This document shows, piece after piece, positions 1 through 7,589 of a DNA stretch of 16,342 nt. The stretch spans positions 1 to 16,342 of the forward strand of contig JAAZXP010000025.1 of assembly GCA_014240055.1 (NCBI GenBank), given 5' to 3'. The DNA comes from Methanobacteriota archaeon. Lineage in GTDB: Archaea; Thermoplasmatota; Poseidoniia; MGIII; CG-Epi1. The first letter of the stretch is position 1. Each line of letters begins with the position of its first letter. Below the pieces are notes generated by a model, which searched no databases, was not told the origin of the DNA, and worked only from the letters and a program-made list of their open reading frames with translations. Made by a program: the position numbers and the translations under genes.

Positions 1-1356
1 TGCTAAGTCTAAGGCCTGAATTCCATTGGCGCCTTCCCATATTGGTGCAATACGAACATCACGAGAAAACTGTTCCATGCCGAATTCCTTGATGTATCCA
101 TGACCACCGTGGATTTGTAGCATATCATAACTAATTTCAACACCATAATCCGTTAAAATAGATTTTATTATTGGAGTCATTAATTCTACTAAATCATTAT
201 TCTCTTTACGAACTTTTTCATCAGGATCTTTATCAGATTTATCAATCGCTAAGGCTGTCCAACAGGACAACATGCGACCAGCGTCAATCAAAGCTTTCGA
301 TCTTAAAAGCATACGTCTAACGTCTGGATGTACTATCAAAGGATCAGCTTCTTCATCAGGATTTCTAGGGCCTTTCAGATCTCTACCTTGCAACCTATCT
401 TTGGCATATGCCAAGCCATTTTGGTAAGATATTTCAGATATTCCAAGACCTTGTAAACCTACTGAAATTCTTTCATGATTCATCATAGAAAACATTGCTG
501 AAAGTCCTTTATGAGGTTCTCCAACCAAATATCCGGTTGCATTTTCAAAATTAAGAACACAAGTAGCTGAACCGTGGACTCCCATCTTTTCTTCAATGGA
601 CATGCATCTGACTCCGTTTCTATCTCCTAAACTTTTATCATCCTTAACTAAAAATTTAGGAACTAAAAAGAGACTAATTCCTTTCACACCTTTAGGTGCA
701 TTCGGAAGTTTGGCTAATACTAAATGGATTATATTTTCAGCTAAATCATGCTCTCCTGCTGAAATAAAAATTTTCTCTCCATTAATTGAAAATTTACTAT
801 CTCCGTCTGGGTCAGCCTTTGTACGAATCAATCCTAAATCAGTTCCACAATGTGCCTCTGTTAAGCACATAGTTCCAAACCATCGGCCAGATAGAAATTC
901 AGGAAGATAAGCCTCTTTTAATTCCTCACTACCGTGATTATTAATGCAATGATATGCGCCTTTGGTAAGGCCCATATATATCCCTAAAGACATATTGGTA
1001 GAACAAGATATTTCATCTGAAAAAACACTAATAGGAGTTGGAAATTCCATACCTCCGTATTTTTGATGTCCAAATAAGGAAGTTAAGCCAGCTTCGATCA
1101 CAATGTCAGAAGCTTTTTTCATACTAGGTGGCAAGGTTACATTTCCATTTTCAAATTTGGCTCCTATCTCATCTCCATCTCTGTTCGATGAAAGCCATAC
1201 CTCTTCTGAAAGAGTTGAAAATTGGTCTGCAATCATCTCTACAGTCTCCCATGTAGCCTCTTCAAAACCTTCATAGCCTTCAATTTCTTTTTCAAAATCT
1301 AAAACTTCTCTCAAGATAAATTCATACTCTCTTTTTGGTGCTTTATATTGTACCAT
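1..1356 (-). CDS. fadE: Acyl-CoA dehydrogenase, FadE/DmdC-like large type (3' end off the left edge)
   Basis: Probable FAD-dependent acyl-CoA dehydrogenase that makes the trans-2,3 double bond in the first step of beta-oxidation. 452 residues are visible from the ATG at 1356; the frame is still open at base 1. Seen: the flavin/substrate motif CLTEAHCGTD (residues 164-173), the segment NHERISVGLQGLG (293-305), the QIHGGHGY loop (414-421), and WEGANGIQALDL (440-451), whose Glu441 matches the catalytic base of the long DmdC/FadE5-type enzymes. Those are about 590 residues with a C-terminal extra domain, so roughly 140 residues should lie outside the window. The start follows the upstream stop by 2 nt, with GAGG just upstream, so it is the last visible gene of the thiolase-FadN-FadE operon and probably translationally coupled. 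Chain-length preference cannot be read from the sequence; an acyl-CoA dehydrogenase for another substrate (such as methylmercaptopropionyl-CoA) is possible. Confidence 0.9.
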   Translation of the reverse strand, partial: MVQYKAPKREYEFILREVLDFEKEIEGYEGFEEATWETVEMIADQFSTLSEEVWLSSNRDGDEIGAKFENGNVTLPPSMKKASDIVIEAGLTSLFGHQKYGGMEFPTPISVFSDEISCSTNMSLGIYMGLTKGAYHCINNHGSEELKEAYLPEFLSGRWFGTMCLTEAHCGTDLGLIRTKADPDGDSKFSINGEKIFISAGEHDLAENIIHLVLAKLPNAPKGVKGISLFLVPKFLVKDDKSLGDRNGVRCMSIEEKMGVHGSATCVLNFENATGYLVGEPHKGLSAMFSMMNHERISVGLQGLGISEISYQNGLAYAKDRLQGRDLKGPRNPDEEADPLIVHPDVRRMLLRSKALIDAGRMLSCWTALAIDKSDKDPDEKVRKENNDLVELMTPIIKSILTDYGVEISYDMLQIHGGHGYIKEFGMEQFSRDVRIAPIWEGANGIQALDLA

Positions 1357-1358
1357 AA

Positions 1359-3713
1359 TTAATTCCTCAAAGGTTTCCCAGTAGTAAGCATGGATTCTAT
1401 CCTGTCCATCGTTTTTTCAGTTTTCATTAGAGCCATAATCCCTTCTCTTTCCATTTCTAAAATTTTATCATCTGAGACCAACTCAGTAGGATCTGTATCT
1501 CCTCCAGTTAAAATATAGGCCAAGTAATCAGTCACAGTCACGTCATGAGGTGTCGCATGACCTGCCTTGACTAAATCTTTGACGGCAAGGTCCAAAGTAG
1601 CTTTACCTGAAGGCCCAGGTAAATTATGCTCTTTAGGTAACGGTGCTTTATAATTTTCAACCAAACTTAGACACTTCTCTTTAGCATCATGCAATAAACG
1701 AGATCTGTTCATAGTAATACCATCATCTAAATTTAGAAATTTTAATGATTTAGCTTCCTGTGCACTTGAAGCTACTTTAGCAGTTCCTACATTTTCAAAT
1801 ATTTTTACAATAGATGCCATAGGGCCCTTCGGTAGATTTGAATCGCCATTCCACCTAGTAATCATTTCTTTACAACCACCCCAAGCTGGAACTAAACCTA
1901 CGCCTACTTCTACTAAGCCAATATAGCTCTCAGAATGGGCTTGAATGGAATCACAAGCCAATAAAACCTCACAACCACCTCCTATTGCCAATCCAGAGGA
2001 CGCTCCAACAACTGGAAAGTTTCCATGCTTCAACATCATGAAAGCCATTTGACCTCCAAAAACAAATTTCTCAGCCTCATCCCAAGCTCCAACATTAGCT
2101 ACGAAACTCGATAAACCCAAATTGGCCCCTGCTGAAAAATTAGAACCATCATTGCCAATTACTAAACCTTTGAAATTACCGTTTTCACAAATTGTTGAAG
2201 CTTCATTCAAAACTTCCATTATCTGTGGGTCCATAGCATTCATTTTACTGTGAAATTCAGCCAAAAGTATTCCATCACCCATATTCCATAAACTTGCTGA
2301 GGAATTTTTGAAGAGTGATTTTTGGCCTCTCTTGATCTCTTTTACTGACAGATAGCCTTCCACCTTTTCTATATTGCTATACTTTCCGTTAACATTAAAA
2401 TATGAACTAACTTTGCCGTCATCCTTATAGAAATTGTTTTTACCAACTTTCATTAGTAATTCTGGAACCTCAAGCCCATCCTCAATAATTTTAGCAGAAA
2501 ACCAGGAAGGTCCCAATTCATCTAGCATTTGGAATGGGCCTTTTTTCCAAAGAAAACCATTCTTCATCGCATTATCTACATTAACTATATTTTGTGTAAT
2601 TTCAGGAACTAATGAGGCTGCATATCTAAGTGTTTTAGAAAGAACTTTCCAAGCATACTTGCCTCCTTTATCATCAAACTCAACTAATGCACGAAGTCCT
2701 TTCCTTGCAATTTTAATACTATCTAAATTTGATTTTATTGAAGTATAATATTCACCTGTCTTTAAACTTCGACTTTCCTTGATACGAATTCCAGAACTAT
2801 TATTAATACGATAAAAACCTCCTTTACCCTTACGTCCTGTATATCCTGCTGACACCATTTCTTTCAACAATATATCAATTCCGAGCTGTGATTGCTCTTT
2901 GACTCCTAAATTGTAGTCGTCATTCACAGGTAAATTATTAGATAAACTTTCAGTTACATGCGGAATTAAATCCAACCCCACAACATCACCTAATGCAAAT
3001 ACTCCCGTTTTAGGAGCCCCTATTGGTCTCCCCATAATGGCATCAGCCTCATCAACGGTAAGATCTGCTTTGAAAGCTTCAACCATTGCAGTAAGTGACC
3101 AAAACATTCCAATTCGATTACCAATAAAACCAGGAGTATCATTACATATTACTACTTCTTTCCCTAATTTAATATCACAAAAATCAGTAATCGTTTTTAA
3201 TTTCTCACTGTCTACCTGTTTACTGGATACAATCTCTAATAATCTCAAATATCTTGGGGGATTGAAAAAATGAGTTATAAAAAAATCCTTCCTGAAACTC
3301 TTTGGCATACCGTCGACTAATTGGCTTCTAGGTATAGTCGAAGTATTCGAAGTGACAATCGAAGATTTTTTACGGTATTCTTCAATTTTCTTAAAAACTT
3401 CATGCTTTATTTCTAACTTTTCAATAACTACTTCAATTATTAAATCGGAGTCTGCCATTAAATCTAAATGATCTTCTAAATTACCGGCAGTTATTAACTT
3501 TGCATTATCTCGATGCATTAATTGTGAAGGGCTGCCAAGTTTTACTGGTTTTAACATCCGAGAAATTGCTGATTGAGAAATAGTATTTCGATTTACGGCA
3601 TCTTTAGGGACTATGTCTAGTAAATTTACAGGAATACCTGCATTTGCAACTTGAGCTGCAATGCCACTCCCCATCAGACCAGCTCCGATGACTGTAACTT
3701 TCTCTATTGCCAT
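1359..3713 (-). CDS. fadN: Fused 3-hydroxyacyl-CoA dehydrogenase / enoyl-CoA hydratase, FadN-like
   Basis: Bifunctional beta-oxidation enzyme: hydration of trans-2-enoyl-CoA, then NAD-dependent oxidation of 3-hydroxyacyl-CoA. 784 residues from the ATG at 3713, which follows the thiolase stop by 1 nt; a longer reading would extend 26 residues into the thiolase gene and precede the normal family start, so I reject it. Order of domains: Rossmann NAD site GAGLMGSG (10-17); SNTS (122-125); catalytic His148 in THFFNP and Glu160; 3HCDH C-terminal domain from DTPGFIGNRIG (192-202); a second, degenerate C-terminal repeat (about 340-430); crotonase domain (about 478-690) with oxyanion segment FSAGAN (526-531) and the two acids Glu582 and Glu602, spaced 20 as in classic hydratases. 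Dehydrogenase-first order, length and the terminal GKPLRN match Bacillus FadN as I remember it, rather than E. coli FadB. It has no separate promoter. Confidence 0.93.
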   Translation of the reverse strand: MAIEKVTVIGAGLMGSGIAAQVANAGIPVNLLDIVPKDAVNRNTISQSAISRMLKPVKLGSPSQLMHRDNAKLITAGNLEDHLDLMADSDLIIEVVIEKLEIKHEVFKKIEEYRKKSSIVTSNTSTIPRSQLVDGMPKSFRKDFFITHFFNPPRYLRLLEIVSSKQVDSEKLKTITDFCDIKLGKEVVICNDTPGFIGNRIGMFWSLTAMVEAFKADLTVDEADAIMGRPIGAPKTGVFALGDVVGLDLIPHVTESLSNNLPVNDDYNLGVKEQSQLGIDILLKEMVSAGYTGRKGKGGFYRINNSSGIRIKESRSLKTGEYYTSIKSNLDSIKIARKGLRALVEFDDKGGKYAWKVLSKTLRYAASLVPEITQNIVNVDNAMKNGFLWKKGPFQMLDELGPSWFSAKIIEDGLEVPELLMKVGKNNFYKDDGKVSSYFNVNGKYSNIEKVEGYLSVKEIKRGQKSLFKNSSASLWNMGDGILLAEFHSKMNAMDPQIMEVLNEASTICENGNFKGLVIGNDGSNFSAGANLGLSSFVANVGAWDEAEKFVFGGQMAFMMLKHGNFPVVGASSGLAIGGGCEVLLACDSIQAHSESYIGLVEVGVGLVPAWGGCKEMITRWNGDSNLPKGPMASIVKIFENVGTAKVASSAQEAKSLKFLNLDDGITMNRSRLLHDAKEKCLSLVENYKAPLPKEHNLPGPSGKATLDLAVKDLVKAGHATPHDVTVTDYLAYILTGGDTDPTELVSDDKILEMEREGIMALMKTEKTMDRIESMLTTGKPLRN

Positions 3714-3714
3714 T

Positions 3715-4836
3715 CTAATATGCTCTCTCAAGTACTGTAGCACAACCTTGACCACCGCCGACACACATTGTTGAAAGTGCATACCGTCCACCCTCAGTTT
3801 GCAACAAAGAAGCTGCTTTACCAGTAATTCTCGAACCGCTAGCTCCTAATGGATGCCCTAGAGCTATAGCTCCACCGTGAATATTTAACTTGGACATATC
3901 TATACCTAATTCTTTGACACAAGCTAAACTTTGAGCTGCAAAAGCTTCATTCATTTCTATAATATCTATGTCTTTAAGATCTAAGCCAGCTCTTTTCAAA
4001 GCCTTCATAGAAGATATTACAGGGCCAATCCCCATTACCTCGGGGCTACATCCTGAAATTGCCATTCCTCGTATATATGCCATAATATTCAAATTATTAG
4101 ATTTTGCATAATCTTCTGAACAAACTACCACTGCTGAAGCTCCATCTGTTAACGGTGATGAGGTACCGGCAGTTACTACTCCTTCTTTATCGAAAGCTGG
4201 TTTTAATCCAGCCATAGATTCTAAGCTAGTTTCAGGACGAATACAACCATCCACTTTTACACCATCTACCGAAACTATTTCATCATCTAATTTACCCTTA
4301 TTCTGAGCTTCAAAAGCCTTTTGATGACTCAAAAGAGACATCTCTTCTTGTTCTAGACGAGAAATGGAATGCTTCTTAGCTAAATTCTCGGCAGTATGAC
4401 CCATCCCTATGTAAGCATTAATATCAATCAAACTAGGGTTTAACATGGGATTAAAACCAGGCATTGGAACTCTAGTCATAGATTCCACTCCACCTGCAAT
4501 AAACAAATCACCAGAACCTGACATTATGGAACTTGCAGCTTGGTGTATAGCTTGCATTGAAGATGCACAAAATCGGTTAACTGTAACTCCGCCAGTACTC
4601 ATAGGTAAACCAGATAGAAATACCACATTTCTAGCTAAATTCATACCTTGTTCGCCTTCAGGAAAAGCACAACCCAATATCAAATCTTCTACGTCATCTG
4701 CATTAATACCTGATTTTTTAATTAATCCTTTTATTACGTTTCCAGCTAAATCATCAGGCCTTACTTTTCTTAATTCACCTTTATTGGCTGGCGTAAAAGC
4801 TGAACGTGCATAACCACATATTACTACATTCCCCAT
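3715..4836 (-). CDS. fadA: Acetyl-CoA acyltransferase (3-ketoacyl-CoA thiolase), FadA-like
   Basis: Thiolase that cleaves 3-ketoacyl-CoA to acetyl-CoA and a shortened acyl-CoA, the last beta-oxidation step. 373 residues from the ATG at 4836. All thiolase signatures are present: nucleophile Cys90 in NRFCASS, NEAFA (296-300), His328 in GGAIALGHPLG, and the acid/base Cys358 in TMCVGGGQG. RPDDLAG near the N terminus and PEVMGIGP (265-272) are typical of degradative FadA-type enzymes. Start choice: GTG 4851 and ATG 4848 are in frame upstream, but a TATA box centred about 26 nt before 4836 predicts a leaderless transcript starting at the 4836 ATG, and the family N terminus fits there. First gene of the operon, 1 nt before the FadN-like gene. 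A biosynthetic acetoacetyl-CoA thiolase is the alternative; the operon argues against it. Confidence 0.92.
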   Translation of the reverse strand: MGNVVICGYARSAFTPANKGELRKVRPDDLAGNVIKGLIKKSGINADDVEDLILGCAFPEGEQGMNLARNVVFLSGLPMSTGGVTVNRFCASSMQAIHQAASSIMSGSGDLFIAGGVESMTRVPMPGFNPMLNPSLIDINAYIGMGHTAENLAKKHSISRLEQEEMSLLSHQKAFEAQNKGKLDDEIVSVDGVKVDGCIRPETSLESMAGLKPAFDKEGVVTAGTSSPLTDGASAVVVCSEDYAKSNNLNIMAYIRGMAISGCSPEVMGIGPVISSMKALKRAGLDLKDIDIIEMNEAFAAQSLACVKELGIDMSKLNIHGGAIALGHPLGASGSRITGKAASLLQTEGGRYALSTMCVGGGQGCATVLERAY

Positions 4837-4857
4837 TGGAATATACATCACTATTAC

Positions 4858-4865
4858 TATATAAA
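4858..4865 (-). promoter_or_regulatory. TATA box of the beta-oxidation operon
   Basis: TTTATATA on the minus strand, centred about 26 nt upstream of the ATG at 4836. This is the usual archaeal TATA-to-start-site distance, so the mRNA is predicted to begin at the start codon (leaderless). It overlaps the left end of the palindrome at 4861-4889. Confidence 0.6.
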
Positions 4866-4889
4866 ACTAATTAATTTTATTAGATTTAT
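4861..4889. promoter_or_regulatory. 29-nt imperfect palindrome between divergent promoters (candidate operator)
   Basis: Symmetry axis at 4875; 12 of 14 position pairs are complementary. Outer arms are ATAAA and TTTAT, inner arms CTAAT (4867-4871) and ATTAG (4879-4883), with a 7-nt centre. It overlaps the thiolase TATA box and ends 6 nt before the regulator's TATA box, so a protein bound here could affect both promoters. The obvious candidate ligand-binding protein is the adjacent TrmB-like regulator. The tract is AT-rich, which makes chance symmetry easier; binding is inferred only. Confidence 0.4.
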
Positions 4890-4895
4890 GAAACA

Positions 4896-4903
4896 TTTAT
4901 ATA
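4896..4903 (+). promoter_or_regulatory. TATA box of the TrmB-like regulator
   Basis: TTTATATA centred about 26 nt before the ATG at 4925, predicting a leaderless mRNA. No Shine-Dalgarno sequence precedes that ATG, in agreement with this. Confidence 0.6.
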
Positions 4904-4924
4904 CCTACACTTTAAATTGATTGC

Positions 4925-5701
4925 ATGGATAGGCTCTCCCAAACCGAAAAATTAGCTTCAGAAAAGCAAATTCGAATCTTAAAACAATTAGGATTAAGTG
5001 AAGATGAAGCAAAAATATACCATGTCTTACTAGTATCAAAAGAATCAACTGTTGGTAAAATAAGCAGATCAATAAACTTTTCAAGAGCCAAGATATATGG
5101 TATAATTGACAATCTACTTTCGGAGGGTATTGTTCTGGAAGGAAATAAACATCCAAAAACTTACACACCAGTAGACCCTTCACAAATTTCAGAAAGGAAA
5201 CTGAGAGAAGTTGAAGAAGCATCAAAATCAGTCCAATCAGAATTGACTCCACTATACCAATCTAGACCTATTGACTATTTGGAAACGGTCACTGTAAAAG
5301 ATATGGAGATATTCTCACAAGTTATTTCAATGTGTGAAAGAGCAGATTCTTCTATAGATTTAATAGCCTCTATTTTACCTTCAGAAATGCCACGAAATGT
5401 TTGCCGGGCTTTTTCAGATGCTAGTTCCAGAGGAGTTACAGTAAGAATGCTGTTCCCGAAAAAAGACAATAATCTAGATTTATCACGTCTAAAAGGTTTC
5501 TTTGAAGTTCGTTTAACAAATTCCATGCCTGCTGCAGGAATTATACTAGTTGATGAAAAAGAATTTTGTGTTGGAGGTCTAGACGTTCCTGATTCAGTAA
5601 ATACTTTGCTAGGAATGTGGATGAATCAAGCCGAGCTTGCAAGCTTAGCAAAATTAATATTCAATAATATATATGATAATTCTGAAATATATGATAACTA
5701 A
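4925..5701 (+). CDS. TrmB-family transcriptional regulator
   Basis: Cytoplasmic DNA-binding regulator of the archaeal TrmB family. 258 residues. Residues about 17-85 form a winged helix (LKQLGLSEDEAKIYHVLL, then the recognition region SRAKIYGIIDNLLSEGIV); 86-112 is a charged helical linker; 118-250 resemble the phospholipase-D-like C-terminal effector domain of TrmB proteins (DSSIDLIAS, GVTVRMLFPKK, FCVGGLD). Most characterised family members bind sugars; the ligand here is unknown. It diverges from the beta-oxidation operon across 88 nt with a palindrome between the two TATA boxes, so I infer it controls that operon and itself, perhaps in response to an acyl-CoA or fatty acid. The gene ends in a short 18-nt tandem repeat and its stop overlaps the stop of the convergent small gene. 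Confidence 0.85.
   Translation: MDRLSQTEKLASEKQIRILKQLGLSEDEAKIYHVLLVSKESTVGKISRSINFSRAKIYGIIDNLLSEGIVLEGNKHPKTYTPVDPSQISERKLREVEEASKSVQSELTPLYQSRPIDYLETVTVKDMEIFSQVISMCERADSSIDLIASILPSEMPRNVCRAFSDASSRGVTVRMLFPKKDNNLDLSRLKGFFEVRLTNSMPAAGIILVDEKEFCVGGLDVPDSVNTLLGMWMNQAELASLAKLIFNNIYDNSEIYDN
5669..5697 (+). repeat. 18-nt partial tandem repeat at the end of the regulator gene
   Basis: The 11-mer ATATATGATAA at 5669-5679 recurs at 5687-5697, exactly 18 nt later and in frame, giving the peptide IYDN-SE-IYDN at the C terminus. This looks like a short slippage duplication adding six residues after the last helix. Confidence 0.6.
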
Positions 5702-5892
5702 GTCATACCAAAAAGATAATCATCTAATCCCATGTATTTCGCAATTAAAAGAGAAACAAGCATACCCATTAATCTGTAAAACCCAAACCTAAGAATTAGC
5801 CTTGAAAAAAAGCCAAGAGCTGTTACATTATCCTTTGGTTCCGCATCAGCATTTGCGAATGGATCCTTATCTGTGACATCAATACGAGTCAT
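5698..5892 (-). CDS. Small hydrophobic protein, unknown function (64 aa)
   Basis: Not recognised. 64 residues from the ATG at 5892 (a TTG at 5898 is also in frame). The N-terminal half is acidic and polar (TDKDPFANADAEPKD); residues about 26-58 are hydrophobic and partly amphipathic with several Arg/Lys, probably one membrane helix or a hairpin. In its favour as a real gene: it fills the space between two genes exactly, its stop overlaps the convergent regulator's stop (CTAA), a weak TATA-like sequence lies at leaderless distance, and the composition looks protein-like. Against: it is short and I know no homologue. It diverges from P5C dehydrogenase and may share an operator with it. Confidence 0.6.
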   Translation of the reverse strand: MTRIDVTDKDPFANADAEPKDNVTALGFFSRLILRFGFYRLMGMLVSLLIAKYMGLDDYLFGMT

Positions 5893-5912
5893 AAACAACT
5901 AATTTAAGTGTT

Positions 5913-5920
5913 GATTAAAG
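5913..5920 (-). promoter_or_regulatory. Weak TATA-like box of the 64-aa gene
   Basis: CTTTAATC on the minus strand, centred about 25 nt before the ATG at 5892. The match to an archaeal TATA box is poor but the position is right for a leaderless start; the inverted repeat begins immediately upstream. Confidence 0.35.
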
Positions 5921-5941
5921 TATTATGTCTAGGACATAGTA
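5921..5941. promoter_or_regulatory. 21-nt inverted repeat between divergent promoters (candidate operator)
   Basis: Perfect inner arms TATGTC (5924-5929) and GACATA (5933-5938) around a TAG centre; beyond one mismatched pair the next two pairs (5921-5922 with 5940-5941) are complementary again. It lies between the TATA-like boxes of the 64-aa gene and of P5C dehydrogenase, touching both, so a dimeric regulator here could control both. The protein that would bind is unknown. Confidence 0.45.
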
Positions 5942-5948
5942 ATATTAA
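5940..5948 (+). promoter_or_regulatory. TATA-like box of P5C dehydrogenase
   Basis: TAATATTAA centred about 26 nt before the ATG at 5970, consistent with a leaderless transcript. The inverted repeat covers the place where the BRE would lie. Confidence 0.5.
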
Positions 5949-5969
5949 TTAGTCTTAGATTCAAATGAT

Positions 5970-7589
5970 ATGAGTTCACACCCCACTAACGAACCTGTAC
6001 TCAATTATGAACCTAGCAGTAAGCATAAATCTGATTTAAAGAATGAGATAGACAAGCAATTAAAAGAAATTCTTGAAATTCCATGTATAGTTAATGGAAG
6101 AGAAGTGTACACAAATAATACAGTTGTACAAGTTGTACCTCATAATCATAAACATATCTTAGCAAATGTCCATTTAGCCGGTAAAAAAGAGATAAAAGAA
6201 GCATGTGAATCTGCAGTAAACGCTCAGACTGATTGGATTGCTCTTGGCATGGAGAAAAGAGCTCAGATTTTCGAGAAATGTGCTGAGTTACTTGCTAATG
6301 AATGGAGAATGAAAATAAATGCAGCTACAATGTTAAACCAAAGTAAAACTGCTTTTCAGGCTGAAGTTGATGCTGCATGTGAACTAATCGACTTTTGGAG
6401 ATTTAATGCACATTACGCAAGAGAATTTCACGACCAATTACAACCTTTAGTATCTCCAGAAGGGACACTCAATACCACCGAAATAAGGCCATTGGAAGGA
6501 TTTATTCTTGCAATTACACCATTTAATTTTACGAGTATAGCAGCTAATCTTCCTAGTGCCCCTGCACTAGTAGGATGTACTGCAATATGGAAACCAAGTA
6601 GAAATTCTTACTATTCTAATTATCTATTAATGCAACTAATGATGGAAGCTGGCTTACCAAATGGAGTGATTAATTTTTTACCTGGATCTGGTGCTGAAAT
6701 AACTGAAACTGCACTGGCAAATCCTGATTTCGCAGGTATTCACTTTACTGGCTCAACAAATGTATTCCAAGGAATATGGCAGAGAGTAGCACAAGCTTTA
6801 CCTTCACTAAAAGGGTATCCACGCATAGTTGGAGAAACGGGTGGAAAAGATTTCGTAGTTGCACACCCAGATTGTGACCAAAGAGGGCTTACTATAGCAC
6901 TTCTAAGAGGGGCTTTTGAATATCAAGGACAAAAATGTTCAGCTGCAAGTAGAGCGTATATTCCAAACTCAGTATGGGATGGAATAGAAAATGACCTAAT
7001 CTCTGAAATAAATAAAATTAAAATTGGAGACTGTAATGACTTTACGAATTTTATGACTGCAGTAATTGATGAAAAAGCTTTCAATAAAATAACAGAGTAC
7101 ATAGAAAGAGCCAAAAATAATACTGAGTGTAGTATTGTAGTTGGCGGAGGGAGTGATAATAGTAAAGGATGGTTTATTGAACCAACCATCATTCTTGCTA
7201 AAAACCCAGATTCAGAGACAATGGTCGAAGAGATTTTTGGACCTGTGTTAACTGTTTATACCTATCAAGATGAAGATTTTGATAAAATCTTAGATATTTG
7301 TGATAAAGCTTCACCATATGCTCTTACTGGATCTATCTTTTCAAGTAATGAAGAAAATATTCAAAAAGCATATGATAGGCTAAGATTCACGGCAGGTAAT
7401 TTCTATATCAATGATAAGCCAACAGGAGCTGTAGTAGCTCAACAACCATTTGGAGGAGCTAGAGCATCGGGAACTAACGACAAAGCAGGAGGTCCACTCA
7501 ACTTACTTAGATGGATTTCCCCAAGATCTGTAAAACGTAATAACCTAAAGATTCATGAGTGGGAATATCCATTCATGGATGAAAGTTAA
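5970..7589 (+). CDS. L-glutamate gamma-semialdehyde (1-pyrroline-5-carboxylate) dehydrogenase, ALDH4A1 type
   Basis: NAD-dependent aldehyde dehydrogenase oxidising glutamate semialdehyde to glutamate, the second step of proline (and arginine/ornithine) catabolism. 539 residues, the usual length of the stand-alone ALDH4A1-like enzymes. Seen: ITPFNFT (182-188), FTGS (259-262), general base Glu289 in GETGGK, catalytic Cys323 in GQKCSA (34 apart, as in human ALDH4A1), EEIFGPVL (420-427), the anchor-like GNFYINDKPTG (476-486) and QQPFGGARASGTNDK (491-505), which is diagnostic of P5C rather than general aldehyde dehydrogenases. The C terminus HEWEYPFM also matches the family. The ATG at 5965 stops after two codons, so 5970 is the start. 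No proline dehydrogenase is in this window; it must be elsewhere. The last 4 nt overlap the convergent hydrolase. Confidence 0.93.
   Translation: MSSHPTNEPVLNYEPSSKHKSDLKNEIDKQLKEILEIPCIVNGREVYTNNTVVQVVPHNHKHILANVHLAGKKEIKEACESAVNAQTDWIALGMEKRAQIFEKCAELLANEWRMKINAATMLNQSKTAFQAEVDAACELIDFWRFNAHYAREFHDQLQPLVSPEGTLNTTEIRPLEGFILAITPFNFTSIAANLPSAPALVGCTAIWKPSRNSYYSNYLLMQLMMEAGLPNGVINFLPGSGAEITETALANPDFAGIHFTGSTNVFQGIWQRVAQALPSLKGYPRIVGETGGKDFVVAHPDCDQRGLTIALLRGAFEYQGQKCSAASRAYIPNSVWDGIENDLISEINKIKIGDCNDFTNFMTAVIDEKAFNKITEYIERAKNNTECSIVVGGGSDNSKGWFIEPTIILAKNPDSETMVEEIFGPVLTVYTYQDEDFDKILDICDKASPYALTGSIFSSNEENIQKAYDRLRFTAGNFYINDKPTGAVVAQQPFGGARASGTNDKAGGPLNLLRWISPRSVKRNNLKIHEWEYPFMDES

Noticed and set aside
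596..910. 104-codon plus-strand open frame inside the acyl-CoA dehydrogenase
   Set aside because: Antisense shadow; the dehydrogenase motifs on the minus strand cover the same bases.
2434..2748. 104-codon plus-strand open frame inside the FadN-like gene
   Set aside because: Antisense reading of a well conserved gene, with no promoter or ribosome binding site.
3714..3791. 26-residue N-terminal extension of the FadN-like protein
   Set aside because: It lies inside the thiolase gene, and the family N terminus with GAGLMGSG fits the ATG at 3713.
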